Source: Odoribacter splanchnicus DSM 20712 (GTDB taxonomy: Bacteria > Bacteroidota > Bacteroidia > Bacteroidales > Marinifilaceae). From it: a stretch of 64,000 bases of DNA. Within the stretch, counting starts at the first letter, position 1, and each line of letters begins with the position of its first letter. Made by a program: the position numbers and the translations under genes. The stretch spans positions 2,232,001-2,296,000 of the forward strand of contig NC_015160.1 in NCBI RefSeq assembly GCF_000190535.1, in the 5' to 3' direction. Shown here one piece after another: positions 10,724 to 18,458 of this stretch. The notes beneath the pieces are model-generated. The model searched no databases. It was given only the letters and a program-made list of their open reading frames with translations, and was not told where the DNA came from.

Positions 10724-12082
10724 TCATGCCGCTTTATCCGCCCGGTTCCTGATTTTATCTATCATCAGTATGGCATTTGCCGTATGTATTCCAAAGAAAA
10801 TCCATAGGATTTCCGTCTTCCTGTTCCGTGCCTTTATCCTTGAGAGTGAGTAATGCTGCTTCTGTGTGCCGAAGCTGCCTTCAAGTCGGGTGGCCCTTTC
10901 TTTTGACAGTTCACTTCTGAGAACCTTTCTCAAGGATTCATCCCTGGCCGCCCTTCCCTTGCGTACAAAGGATGTGGATATTCCATATTTTGTACAGAAC
11001 TTTCTGTTGGCATTATTGGCATATATGGAATCGGCAGCCACGCATCTTACCCTCACATTCATGAGCTTCTGCTGCATGCGGATACAGTCCTTCAGGCGTA
11101 TACCTTCGTTGAAAGCCTTGAACGAGAGGTGTTCGATGAACGATATGCCGTCTATCTGTATGTTGTTGACCTTCGCACCGAACTCGACGGACTTTGTTTC
11201 CTTGCCTCTTACAATGGGACGTACATAATGACGGTCAATGCTGACGATGCGGTCCCTGACCTTCCTGCCTTCAAACAACTCCTTTTCCTGTACAAGAACC
11301 TTTCTGATGATGGAAAGACGCTTCTGGTAATCCTGGGTATATCGGAGTGAGGTTCCATGTTCTCTATGGATTTCATCCCTCTGTATGAGGAGCTTTTCAA
11401 GGAGTCTGATCATACGACGCTTGAGCATCCTTGTCCTTGAAGCCTTCCTCTTTCTCTTCTTGCAGTAGGACAGATAGGACTTCGCCACATCCGCATACTT
11501 GTTGCGCGGACGCCTTATACCCAAATCTCTGCAATGAAGGCAGATTTGCCTGTAGAGCCATTCCAGACTTTCCCAAAGGAGTTTCATATCCGTAGGAAAA
11601 CGCATATGGCTCTCATAGCATGTGGCATCGGTCATACAGACGTGAAGGCTGTCAAGATAGGGTTTCCAGTGTGAAGCCAGCACTTCCTGGAGGGAATCAA
11701 CATCAAGACGGGACGCTATCTCATTGCGGATGGCACTGACTATCTTGTAGTTGGTTATGGGAAAGGACGGATTTATCATAATCCCGCAGAACATCTGGTA
11801 GTGTATGTTCCCGTTAAGATGTTCCACCAGCTGCCTGTCAGAGAATCCGGTGTACGCCTTCAGGACCATAAGGGCGATCTTCGCCGAAGGACTGAAGATG
11901 TTCCTGCGTCCCAGTCGCTGTTCCGACAGGCCCATGGTCTTTGCCATACGCTCAAACGGAAACACCGAATGAAGCCTGCCAAGCTCACTCTCATGAAAAC
12001 TCTTGCGATATTTTTCTATAATATCAAATTCTGTAAAGCCCAAAGTAGGGTGAATTTCCGAAATATTTTGTATCTTAGCCAT
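10724..12082 (-). CDS. IS5/IS1182-type DDE transposase
   Basis: A 452-residue transposase from the ATG at 12082 (MAKIQNISEIHPTLGF); the frame is open 31 codons further upstream but without family-like sequence. The N-terminal part resembles the DUF772 helix-turn-helix region (FSDRQLVEHLNGNIHYQMF). The first catalytic Asp probably lies in CMTDATCYE, the second in RCVAADSIYAN, and the last acidic residue in RLEGSFG near the C-terminus. A long basic insertion sits between the first and second acidic residues, as in IS1182-like enzymes. The frame is intact, so the element may be active. Confidence 0.85.
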   Translation of the reverse strand: MAKIQNISEIHPTLGFTEFDIIEKYRKSFHESELGRLHSVFPFERMAKTMGLSEQRLGRRNIFSPSAKIALMVLKAYTGFSDRQLVEHLNGNIHYQMFCGIMINPSFPITNYKIVSAIRNEIASRLDVDSLQEVLASHWKPYLDSLHVCMTDATCYESHMRFPTDMKLLWESLEWLYRQICLHCRDLGIRRPRNKYADVAKSYLSYCKKRKRKASRTRMLKRRMIRLLEKLLIQRDEIHREHGTSLRYTQDYQKRLSIIRKVLVQEKELFEGRKVRDRIVSIDRHYVRPIVRGKETKSVEFGAKVNNIQIDGISFIEHLSFKAFNEGIRLKDCIRMQQKLMNVRVRCVAADSIYANNANRKFCTKYGISTSFVRKGRAARDESLRKVLRSELSKERATRLEGSFGTQKQHYSLSRIKARNRKTEILWIFFGIHTANAILMIDKIRNRADKAA

Positions 12083-12208
12083 ATCTTTGTTGGGGAATTT
12101 CCCCCGTTTTGGATTCCAAACCTTATTTGCGGGGGAATACCTAAAGATACAAAAAAGCCAACTAATTCGCAACATTTTGTGTATGAATTAGTTGGCTAAT
12201 TTTATACT

Positions 12209-12224
12209 ATTTACTGAATATCCC
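12209..12224 (-). repeat. Right terminal inverted repeat of the IS
   Basis: Outside-in it reads GGGATATTCAGTAAAT, a 16/16 match to the left end. Confidence 0.85.
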
Positions 12225-12331
12225 TAATTAATCCCAAACTACTTTCTATTTCCATATTATGTATTCATCGCCTCTTGAAACAGCCCCAGGTGGGCCTGAC
12301 ACTCAGCTTTAGTCAAAATCATCTCTGCCAC
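12225..12331 (-). pseudogene. susD C-terminal scrap with an internal deletion
   Basis: This 107-base segment matches the minus-strand susD gene at 16903-18447 in two pieces. 12225-12265 matches about 16920-16960 (one mismatch) and 12266-12331 matches about 17257-17322. The 296 bases between those pieces in the intact gene are missing. Both ends of the missing piece carry GTATT in the intact copy, so a short-repeat deletion explains the joint. The result is out of frame and non-functional. It shows that a second, closely related susD once lay here. Confidence 0.85.
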
Positions 12332-12346
12332 TTAGTAAAAAATTCA

Positions 12347-12462
12347 TTACTCCAACAGCTTTTGCATTTTACCTCCGCCTGCAACTTCATACACTTTCAG
12401 CCGCTTAACGTCTGCACTCACATTATAATTACCTTTCTCCCCAAAAATAGATAAACGTAAAC
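12347..12462 (-). pseudogene. C-terminal fragment of an unidentified gene
   Basis: On the minus strand an open frame reads RLRLSIFGEKGNYNVSADVK and ends VAGGGKMQKLLE-stop (TAA at 12347-12349), about 38 codons. It begins directly after the hipA stop with no start codon, so it is a tail of a gene whose front was lost or displaced by the hipBA insertion. I do not recognise the family; the composition suits an extracellular or surface protein. It could also be chance, since the stretch is short. Confidence 0.4.
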
Positions 12463-12468
12463 GTGTAT

Positions 12469-13962
12469 TCAATACTTAAAATACTTCTCAACCATATTCT
12501 TAAGCTGATTCGATGACAGGTTTGCTGTACCCATTGATTCAATAAGTGAAAATTCTTCTCTATTCTTACCAATAACAAACTTACGTTCATGACCGTCTAT
12601 TTCAGCAAGCAAATGGAAATTCCCCTTATATGCCTGCTCCATACGGATATTCTTTATAATATGTCCGTTTATGACAAATTCGCATATTTCAGGGGCTATT
12701 TCCTCTAACTCTCCCCATGATTTCAGATGGTTAACTATAGTGTTTTCAATACGTCCTACCCATTGTTCCGCAACGCCATATTTAGTAGCAACCGTACGAA
12801 ATTGTTTTATGGCACTAACTATATCACGTATTATTGCATCAGGTCTACGTATTCCATTATCTTTAGCAAATTGAATAACATCATCACGTGTTATATCCCT
12901 AAGTTTTGCCCTAATATACATGCAATGATCTTCATTAGGTAAGAATCCTCCATTGTCAAATATATAAGTTACATCGTATGCAGGAGACAGACGCCAAATA
13001 CCATCCTCGCTCATAACGAATGAAAAATTCTTATTGTGATCATCTGTATTGTTTGCCAATACATTAAAGACCATCCTGCGAAATACCTCATAACAGTCTG
13101 TTTCTGGCAGGTGAAGCTTCCGACATACTGTAATCAATTGTTCATAACTGTCCGCATCGGGACTAATTGCGGCCAAAGTTTGTGTATGAATCTTTTTCCC
13201 ATTATTACGGTCAAAGCGTTTTGTCATAAAATGGTTATTCCCGTCTACCTGATAGAGTTTTGAAGGCATCATATTTATCCCTGCCATTGTAGCAAGTTCA
13301 TAGTAAGACATCTCCAATTCTGCCGAACTGTATTGAGAATTACCAAATTTAATCAGATAGTAATCAAATTCCTCTAATCCGGAAATCTGTCCGCTACGAA
13401 CCTCTCCATTCTTTCGATTGATGGCAACAATTGCCTTCGGTTGACGCCCGCCGGCTGAAGTACCAACCGTAAGTAATGATTGCATTGTTACCGACTCTTC
13501 GGGTAGGATTCTGGTATTTTCTCTCTCTGAAAATATACGCTCAGCTAAATTTGCCAATGATTTGATATCTATTTTTTCAGCCTTACGCTCTCTTGAAACA
13601 TCAGGCAAAAATTCCAAAGCTCCCATTCCGCGTTTTCCTATAAATGAGAGTTTGTCAAGGGGAGTAATATCTGCGTTTGACAAGTGGTTCTGTTGACGCC
13701 ATAATTCAAAAAGTTGATTACCCCATGCATCAGGCAACGAATCGGCTAAAAATGCCGGTAATTTTTGATAAATCTTGGCATCTTCTCCCCATATAGGTGT
13801 AAGTCCTCTCACTCCATCAACCGGTGCCGCCAATGGAGAAATGTTAAGACCTTTTTTCAAGAAAGCCGGATTATACATAAAATAGGATAACCTACGCCTG
13901 ACATCCCATGCCAATCGACCAATTTCCTCATCTCCAAGGATTACTTTTAACGACTGTACCAT
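12469..13962 (-). CDS. hipA: HipA-family serine/threonine kinase toxin
   Basis: A 497-residue HipA-like kinase, the toxin of a type II toxin-antitoxin pair; E. coli HipA phosphorylates glutamyl-tRNA synthetase, but this target is not shown here. The N-subdomain covers about residues 1-110. The phosphate loop is GTSAGGRQPKA (near residue 168), the catalytic motif NNTDDHNKNF is near 308, and the metal-binding LSPAYDV near 327. All key residues are present. About 60 residues after the usual end form an extra C-terminal domain, making it longer than E. coli HipA (440). The gene follows hipB by 8 bases in the same operon. Confidence 0.9.
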   Translation of the reverse strand: MVQSLKVILGDEEIGRLAWDVRRRLSYFMYNPAFLKKGLNISPLAAPVDGVRGLTPIWGEDAKIYQKLPAFLADSLPDAWGNQLFELWRQQNHLSNADITPLDKLSFIGKRGMGALEFLPDVSRERKAEKIDIKSLANLAERIFSERENTRILPEESVTMQSLLTVGTSAGGRQPKAIVAINRKNGEVRSGQISGLEEFDYYLIKFGNSQYSSAELEMSYYELATMAGINMMPSKLYQVDGNNHFMTKRFDRNNGKKIHTQTLAAISPDADSYEQLITVCRKLHLPETDCYEVFRRMVFNVLANNTDDHNKNFSFVMSEDGIWRLSPAYDVTYIFDNGGFLPNEDHCMYIRAKLRDITRDDVIQFAKDNGIRRPDAIIRDIVSAIKQFRTVATKYGVAEQWVGRIENTIVNHLKSWGELEEIAPEICEFVINGHIIKNIRMEQAYKGNFHLLAEIDGHERKFVIGKNREEFSLIESMGTANLSSNQLKNMVEKYFKY

Positions 13963-13970
13963 AATTTATG

Positions 13971-14279
13971 CTATTTAGAGTGTCTGACACGCTGTACCTT
14001 TTTATCATCCCTACGCATCAGGTAAGGAGATTCGGGCAATTCCGGAAGAAGATTGTCTATAGTGTTAATCTGCCCGACCACTTTCAACAACACAATAAAT
14101 GTTGACAATGAAATATTGCCAACTGTACCATTCTCGAATTTGTGGATGGTTGTAAGTCCAATACCGGATTGCTCAGAAACATCTTTCTGAGTAAGATTGC
14201 AACGAATTCTATATTCTTTAAATCTGTTACCTAATAGCCTTACAAGCTCTGGTGTGGAATATTCATAGAAATCTACCAT
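13971..14279 (-). CDS. hipB: HipB-like XRE antitoxin/repressor
   Basis: A 102-residue protein from the ATG at 14279 (MVDFYEYSTPELVRLLG). An upstream ATG at 14330 is in frame, but that start would put the nearer operator-like site inside the coding region. The XRE helix-turn-helix (RIRCNLTQKDVSEQSGIGLT) sits at about residues 23-55, and a basic tail (RRDDKKVQRVRHSK) closes it. By family knowledge it neutralises HipA and represses its own operon. Two operator-like palindromes lie just upstream. Confidence 0.87.
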   Translation of the reverse strand: MVDFYEYSTPELVRLLGNRFKEYRIRCNLTQKDVSEQSGIGLTTIHKFENGTVGNISLSTFIVLLKVVGQINTIDNLLPELPESPYLMRRDDKKVQRVRHSK

Positions 14280-14296
14280 ACAAACCGTTTTATATA

Positions 14297-14308
14297 TCAC
14301 TATAATGA
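14297..14308. promoter_or_regulatory. HipB operator-like site 1
   Basis: TCACTATAATGA, an imperfect palindrome sharing TCACTATnrTGA with the second site 40 bases away (about four helical turns), 18 bases upstream of the hipB start. Confidence 0.5.
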
Positions 14309-14336
14309 TAGTTACACAAATTATATGCATTAATCT

Positions 14337-14348
14337 TCACTATTGTGA
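14337..14348. promoter_or_regulatory. HipB operator-like site 2
   Basis: TCACTATTGTGA, extended to the perfect palindrome TTCACTATTGTGAA at 14336-14349. It matches site 1 at 11 of 12 positions by the shared pattern and precedes hipBA. Confidence 0.5.
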
Positions 14349-14560
14349 ATGTTACAAATGCAAAACTATATAAATTCTGAGAATAAAACTAATTTTTCAG
14401 AGAAAACTTATCGTCAAATTATCGTGATTGATTATAAATCATTCATATAAACCATTAATGACGAGCTCAAGAATATAGCACAAGTGGAACATTCAAAACA
14501 CAGATTATTTGATAACTTCATTGTCAACCTCTTGAGTGCAATCACTGCATACTGTTTCTA

Positions 14561-14607
14561 AAAAAAAGCTGTGTATCAATATGATTAGAACAATTGATAC
14601 ACAGCTT
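14561..14607 (-). terminator. Strong Rho-independent terminator
   Basis: Perfect 15-base arms (AAGCTGTGTATCAAT at 14566-14580 and its complement at 14593-14607) followed on the minus strand by a run of T. It ends minus-strand transcription coming from the susC/susD operon or from the nearby repeat copy, ahead of hipBA. Confidence 0.85.
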
Positions 14608-14640
14608 ACCTTATTTTGAATTCGTCGAACTCACGTTAAT
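14561..14640 (-). ncRNA. Candidate small RNA between repeat copy A and the terminator
   Basis: If the 56-base repeat (14637-14692) is a promoter, as its twin upstream of fecR suggests, transcription on the minus strand would start near 14635 and stop at the terminator 14561-14607, giving about 75 nt with no open frame of note. The segment also holds an ATTCGTCGAAC near-palindrome. This is inference from position; no RNA evidence exists here. Confidence 0.3.
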
Positions 14641-14692
14641 ATTACGACACCAAATTCTGAAAACAATGAGACAAAAAATTTGATTATTTCGC
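14637..14692 (-). repeat. 56-base repeat, copy A
   Basis: Direct repeat of 25830-25885, 55 of 56 bases identical (mismatch at 14669). Read on the minus strand it contains GTCTCATTG, then CAGAATTTGG, then GTCGTAATATTA, a layout compatible with an ECF-type promoter. It lies just beyond the end of the fecR-susC-susD operon. Confidence 0.85.
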
Positions 14693-14720
14693 AATTCGGA
14701 TACCGAACAACATGTTTCAA

Positions 14721-14734
14721 ACTTCCCGGGAAGT
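14721..14734. repeat. Perfect 14-base palindrome
   Basis: ACTTCCCGGGAAGT, between the operon end and repeat copy A. No loop, so a protein-binding site is likelier than a terminator. Role unknown. Confidence 0.3.
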
Positions 14735-14768
14735 ACAAAGTCAACTACAAAACTGGAAAAATGATTTT

Positions 14769-16697
14769 CTACTTATTCAAATCCAGCACTATTTTTTTCT
14801 CCATAGGCGGGAAACAAATATGATTATCACAGCATTGGTAGGTCATTATACAACTGACTTTTCCTGTACCTATTCCTTTTATCTCCTGTTTGAAAACCAC
14901 CTCATCCTCATAAATAGTGGTTCCGGCATCGTTCAATGCTTTAAACGAAGGCCGTTGCAATTCGCCCTCTTTCTGGTATCCTTGAGGCAACTCTATCTTC
15001 AACTCTGTAGGTATATAAGGGTCAATCGTTGCTACTTTAGCATATATGTGATAATTCGTATAAATTTTCACTCGCACTGCAATGCATTTATTCCCATTCG
15101 GCAAGTTTTCAACAGCAGCCTCTATTGCCACAGGATTCTTATCATCCGTTGTCAATTCTGATTTTTTCTCTTCTTCCTGTTGCTCTTTTACCTGATAATC
15201 ATTACCAGGGATATTCTTATCACGGGTATTGACCAGATAGAGCCATCCTCCAGCCTCTGTAAAAAATATTTTGTCACGATTGGCAGTCAACCAATCACGC
15301 CACTCTTGTGCTGTACTAAAACGACACAGAGTATAACGTTTCAGAATTCTCTTAGCCTTATCAACTTCCTCGCCATGCTCCAACATGGAAATCGTCTTAT
15401 CCAACAAACGAATATCATTGTTTGGGATACCCAGACTCTTCACATCTTCGTCCACCACCAGATTATACATACCTTCCCCTCCATAGAAATAATCATAATT
15501 ATCCTTATAGTATCGTGCATAAGCAACCTCATCCATACCTAATTTTTCAAAAAGTCTTTTTTGATAACGTTTCAAGAAATCTTCATAAGACATTGGTTTT
15601 TGGGGCTTAAATGCCAAAGCATCCTTCTCTATACCTGACAATATGTTCCCTTTTGCCAGCTTCTCCAAAGCTTTTTTCTGCTCCATTAACATGCCTGCCT
15701 CCCACTCTTTATCAGATTTTACACGTTCTTTCCATGCTGTAAGAGTAGAAAGGTAAGCCACCTCTTTTATATACTCTTTAGTTGCAATCCGATCATTGTA
15801 CTTGCGTGCAATGGGTGTCTCCCCGGCAAATTGCGAAATATAGACAATAGCATTTGCCAGCACAGTCTTTGCCTCCTCGGTCATATATTTCGGAGAGGCC
15901 GCGAAACCCCAATGCAGAAAATTTCCATGCCGACCAATCGCTACAGCATTCAATGTTTTGGCACACACACCACTAGATATATACTCTGCATCCGGAGAAT
16001 CTTCAAATCCCCAAGGGCGAGCCACCATGCCAATCCGGAAGCCTTCGTCCGTCTGATATCCTCTGGTCTGCACCCTCCACATCAAAATGGAGTCTGGGAT
16101 TGTACCATCATAATAATAAGCATAGTGATAAGCATCCGGAGGTGTCGGGCGCATTTCCGTAGTCATCTTCACTGGAAAAGGCTTATGGAATATGGGATGT
16201 TCTGTTCTAAAATGATGAGCGTGTGCATCCAAACACAAACAATACCAATCTGTCTTCAAACCAATGGAACGCCCCACAATATCCCCCAACTCTCCAATCA
16301 AAAGCATTGGCCTGTCAAAATCTGCAGGCAAATAACCTGCACGCACATATTTTACAACTTCTCCATTTTCATTCTTGATCCTCCGCTCAGGAGAAATGGC
16401 AGCGGGTCTTCCGTCCATTACAGTCACATCATAATCATCCGACATTTTTGCATAGTAGTCCTTGGCATCCACAGACGTCACAGATATAAAATACTGCTTC
16501 AGCATCTCTTCAAAAGCTGCCTTACGCTCATTTATGCTTTTCTGCAACACTGCAGCATCTACTTCTACGCCATAACCGCTTGCGATATCTGCCGAACCTC
16601 CTACATACAAAACCTTCAAATCACTTTTTTTCACATTACCCCATCCCCAGTAGTAAGAACAGAGAAATAACCCGATAAGCAACAAATTCTTTTTCAT
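14769..16697 (-). CDS. Secreted amidotransferase-like/DsbD-alpha-like fusion protein of the SusCD locus
   Basis: A 642-residue protein with a signal peptide (MKKNLLLIGLFLCSYYWGWG). Residues about 25-300 look like a class I glutamine-amidotransferase-like (ThuA-like) fold, starting LKVLYVGGSADIASG, but I see no clear Cys-His-Glu triad. Residues about 300-520 are helical and unrecognised. Residues about 530-642 resemble the DsbD N-terminal (alpha) domain and end with CCDNHICFPP, a cysteine arrangement like the reducible pair of that domain. It is the last gene of the fecR-susC-susD operon and probably acts in the periplasm or at the surface with thiol chemistry. Substrate unknown. Confidence 0.65.
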   Translation of the reverse strand: MKKNLLLIGLFLCSYYWGWGNVKKSDLKVLYVGGSADIASGYGVEVDAAVLQKSINERKAAFEEMLKQYFISVTSVDAKDYYAKMSDDYDVTVMDGRPAAISPERRIKNENGEVVKYVRAGYLPADFDRPMLLIGELGDIVGRSIGLKTDWYCLCLDAHAHHFRTEHPIFHKPFPVKMTTEMRPTPPDAYHYAYYYDGTIPDSILMWRVQTRGYQTDEGFRIGMVARPWGFEDSPDAEYISSGVCAKTLNAVAIGRHGNFLHWGFAASPKYMTEEAKTVLANAIVYISQFAGETPIARKYNDRIATKEYIKEVAYLSTLTAWKERVKSDKEWEAGMLMEQKKALEKLAKGNILSGIEKDALAFKPQKPMSYEDFLKRYQKRLFEKLGMDEVAYARYYKDNYDYFYGGEGMYNLVVDEDVKSLGIPNNDIRLLDKTISMLEHGEEVDKAKRILKRYTLCRFSTAQEWRDWLTANRDKIFFTEAGGWLYLVNTRDKNIPGNDYQVKEQQEEEKKSELTTDDKNPVAIEAAVENLPNGNKCIAVRVKIYTNYHIYAKVATIDPYIPTELKIELPQGYQKEGELQRPSFKALNDAGTTIYEDEVVFKQEIKGIGTGKVSCIMTYQCCDNHICFPPMEKKIVLDLNK

Positions 16698-16874
16698 ATT
16701 CCGTTATTCATTATTCTAATTCTTCATAAAAAAATCCTCTCCTTCACCTCCGATAACCTATTTCCCTGTCCACGCAGGCTTTGCCAAATACATTTTCCAA
16801 TTTCTCCGATTTGACTCTTGGGCAATTTCTGACAAATAAAGCTTATCTGCGTATTTTTCAATGTTAGGGAAGAG

Positions 16875-16894
16875 GGCAGTGTAACATCACTGCC
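16875..16894. other. Hairpin downstream of susD
   Basis: GGCAGTG, six-base loop, CACTGCC, 9 bases beyond the susD stop and within the 205-base gap before the next operon gene. No T-run; it may stabilise the susC-susD message or attenuate the last gene. Confidence 0.4.
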
Positions 16895-16902
16895 ACTCAA
16901 AA

Positions 16903-18447
16903 TCAATAGGTGTTCTGCTTAATTAATCCCAAACTACTTTCTATTTCCGTATTATGTATTGGAGCTGCATATCGGCGCGAATTCTTATCCAACGTATAAG
17001 TCTTTACTGCTTCTTTTCCTAAAATAGTCGCATTGTTATACGGATAAAACTCTCTTTTAATCACCACATCATCGCTTGCATCTTCATTATTATTAAGTCG
17101 CCGAAGATCATACCAACGCATATTAAAAGGCATTTCTCGACGACGCTCTTCCAAAATCTTACGGATAGCCTCTTCTTTAGAATGTGCTGTCAAATTAATC
17201 ACGTCAGCAGGAGCACTTACATCCATACGTTTGGCTCTTAAAATATTTACAGTATTCATCGCTTCTTGAAACAGCCCCTGTCGGGCCTGACACTCTGCTT
17301 TAGTCAAAATCATCTCGGCTACAGTCATTCCAGAAGGAACTCTATCTTTAAAAAAGAAGATATAACCAGGCCATTCATAAGCCGGTGTTGTCAATCCTCT
17401 ATCATAAGAATAATTTTCCACTATGTGATATTTATAACGCAAATCATAATCCTTATCATACAGTGCCAACAAATCCTTGCTCGGCAGATACCACCAAGAT
17501 TCATGATTCAACATTCTGAAATAATAAAACTCCTTCCACTCCAACATATCCGTCATATCAATTTGATTGTCGTGTGTATACGGATACATTATCTCTACCT
17601 TTTCCTGATTAGGCAATCCAACATTGATAGTCACCTCAGATTTGTTCGCACTATATCTCATGTCGGTATTGTAATTCATCAGGACATTGTGTTCCGCCAA
17701 AGCATTTTCTGCATACTTCAATGCTTCGCCATAATTATTAATCGACAAATAATATCGGGCAGCAAAAGCATTTGCTGCAGGCTTGCTACCACGCCAAGTA
17801 CGATATTTGTTATTCACCATTTCAAGCGAATTCTGCAACTTCAGTGCGCCGGTCAGTTCTGATTCAATAGCCTGATAAGTTTCCTCCAAAGTGACCCTGA
17901 TTGTTGGTTCGTCAAAACTGACTGAATTTTTCAATACTAACCCTAACTCTCCTTTATTAGCTTCAGTATAAGGCAAACAATAGGTATTTACCAAAATCCA
18001 ATAACTATATGCTTTAATCAGATGTGCTTCAGCCTCCAATATTTTTTTCTGTTCCTCATCTCCAGTTACCTTTCCCAAATACTCCAACACCATATTAGCA
18101 ATAAAAATCTTCTTATATTCGTTTGCCCAAAAATTTTCTCTTGTGTCATCCGGCAAAAATTCCGTATCCCATGTCGCAAATTCTACGCCAGCAATACCAT
18201 ATGCGTTGGATTTTGCATCATATATTTCTTTATAAAGGCCATAATCATCTGTACTATAAATTGCCGTACGATTTGCTTCTTGATAAAAACTACTATAATT
18301 GTTCAACAATGTTTCCAGATGTTCCAACGTTGTAGGTACCAATGAACTGGTCTTTGACGGCTTCATCTCTAGGAAATCATTGCAAGATATCATACCCAAC
18401 AAACAAAGCGACATGAACCACAATATATATTTATTTCCTTTTTTCAT
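16903..18447 (-). CDS. SusD/RagB-family nutrient-binding lipoprotein
   Basis: A 514-residue surface lipoprotein with lipobox MISC (Cys22) and the N-terminal segment NDFLEMKPSKTSS typical of SusD proteins. TPR-like helices and the C-terminal RagB/SusD motif (EERRREMPFNMRWYDLRRLN, near residue 435) are present, and the length is normal. It pairs with the SusC transporter as lid and captures the substrate at the cell surface. It starts 11 bases after the susC stop. No carbohydrate-active enzyme is adjacent, so the ligand could be a glycan, peptide or other molecule. Confidence 0.92.
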   Translation of the reverse strand: MKKGNKYILWFMSLCLLGMISCNDFLEMKPSKTSSLVPTTLEHLETLLNNYSSFYQEANRTAIYSTDDYGLYKEIYDAKSNAYGIAGVEFATWDTEFLPDDTRENFWANEYKKIFIANMVLEYLGKVTGDEEQKKILEAEAHLIKAYSYWILVNTYCLPYTEANKGELGLVLKNSVSFDEPTIRVTLEETYQAIESELTGALKLQNSLEMVNNKYRTWRGSKPAANAFAARYYLSINNYGEALKYAENALAEHNVLMNYNTDMRYSANKSEVTINVGLPNQEKVEIMYPYTHDNQIDMTDMLEWKEFYYFRMLNHESWWYLPSKDLLALYDKDYDLRYKYHIVENYSYDRGLTTPAYEWPGYIFFFKDRVPSGMTVAEMILTKAECQARQGLFQEAMNTVNILRAKRMDVSAPADVINLTAHSKEEAIRKILEERRREMPFNMRWYDLRRLNNNEDASDDVVIKREFYPYNNATILGKEAVKTYTLDKNSRRYAAPIHNTEIESSLGLIKQNTY

Positions 18448-18458
18448 AATCTTACATT

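Larger units (their letters stand above)
10544..12224. mobile_element. Insertion sequence of IS5/IS1182 type
   Basis: A 1,681-base element bounded by perfect 16-base inverted repeats, GGGATATTCAGTAAAT at 10544-10559 and its complement at 12209-12224. It carries a single transposase gene on the minus strand. The left repeat overlaps the 3' end of valS. The right repeat abuts a susD fragment. No target duplication is visible: left flank GTTAAAAG, right flank TAATTAAT. The unrelated flanks suggest a deletion next to the element after insertion. Confidence 0.85.

Noticed and set aside
10536..12232. Target duplication around the IS5/IS1182-type element
   Set aside because: Flanks GTTAAAAG and TAATTAAT share only short TTAA words not placed next to the ends.
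14637..14692. Phage-type attachment site
   Set aside because: No integrase, tRNA gene or phage gene lies in or beside the 11.2 kb between the copies; a promoter duplicate fits the position better.
15831..16670. 279-codon plus-strand frame opposite the amidotransferase/DsbD-like gene
   Set aside because: Antisense shadow with unusual Ile/His composition and no motif.
16724..16906. Small minus-strand frame after susD
   Set aside because: Overlaps the susD stop, has no family-like sequence, and spans a hairpin.
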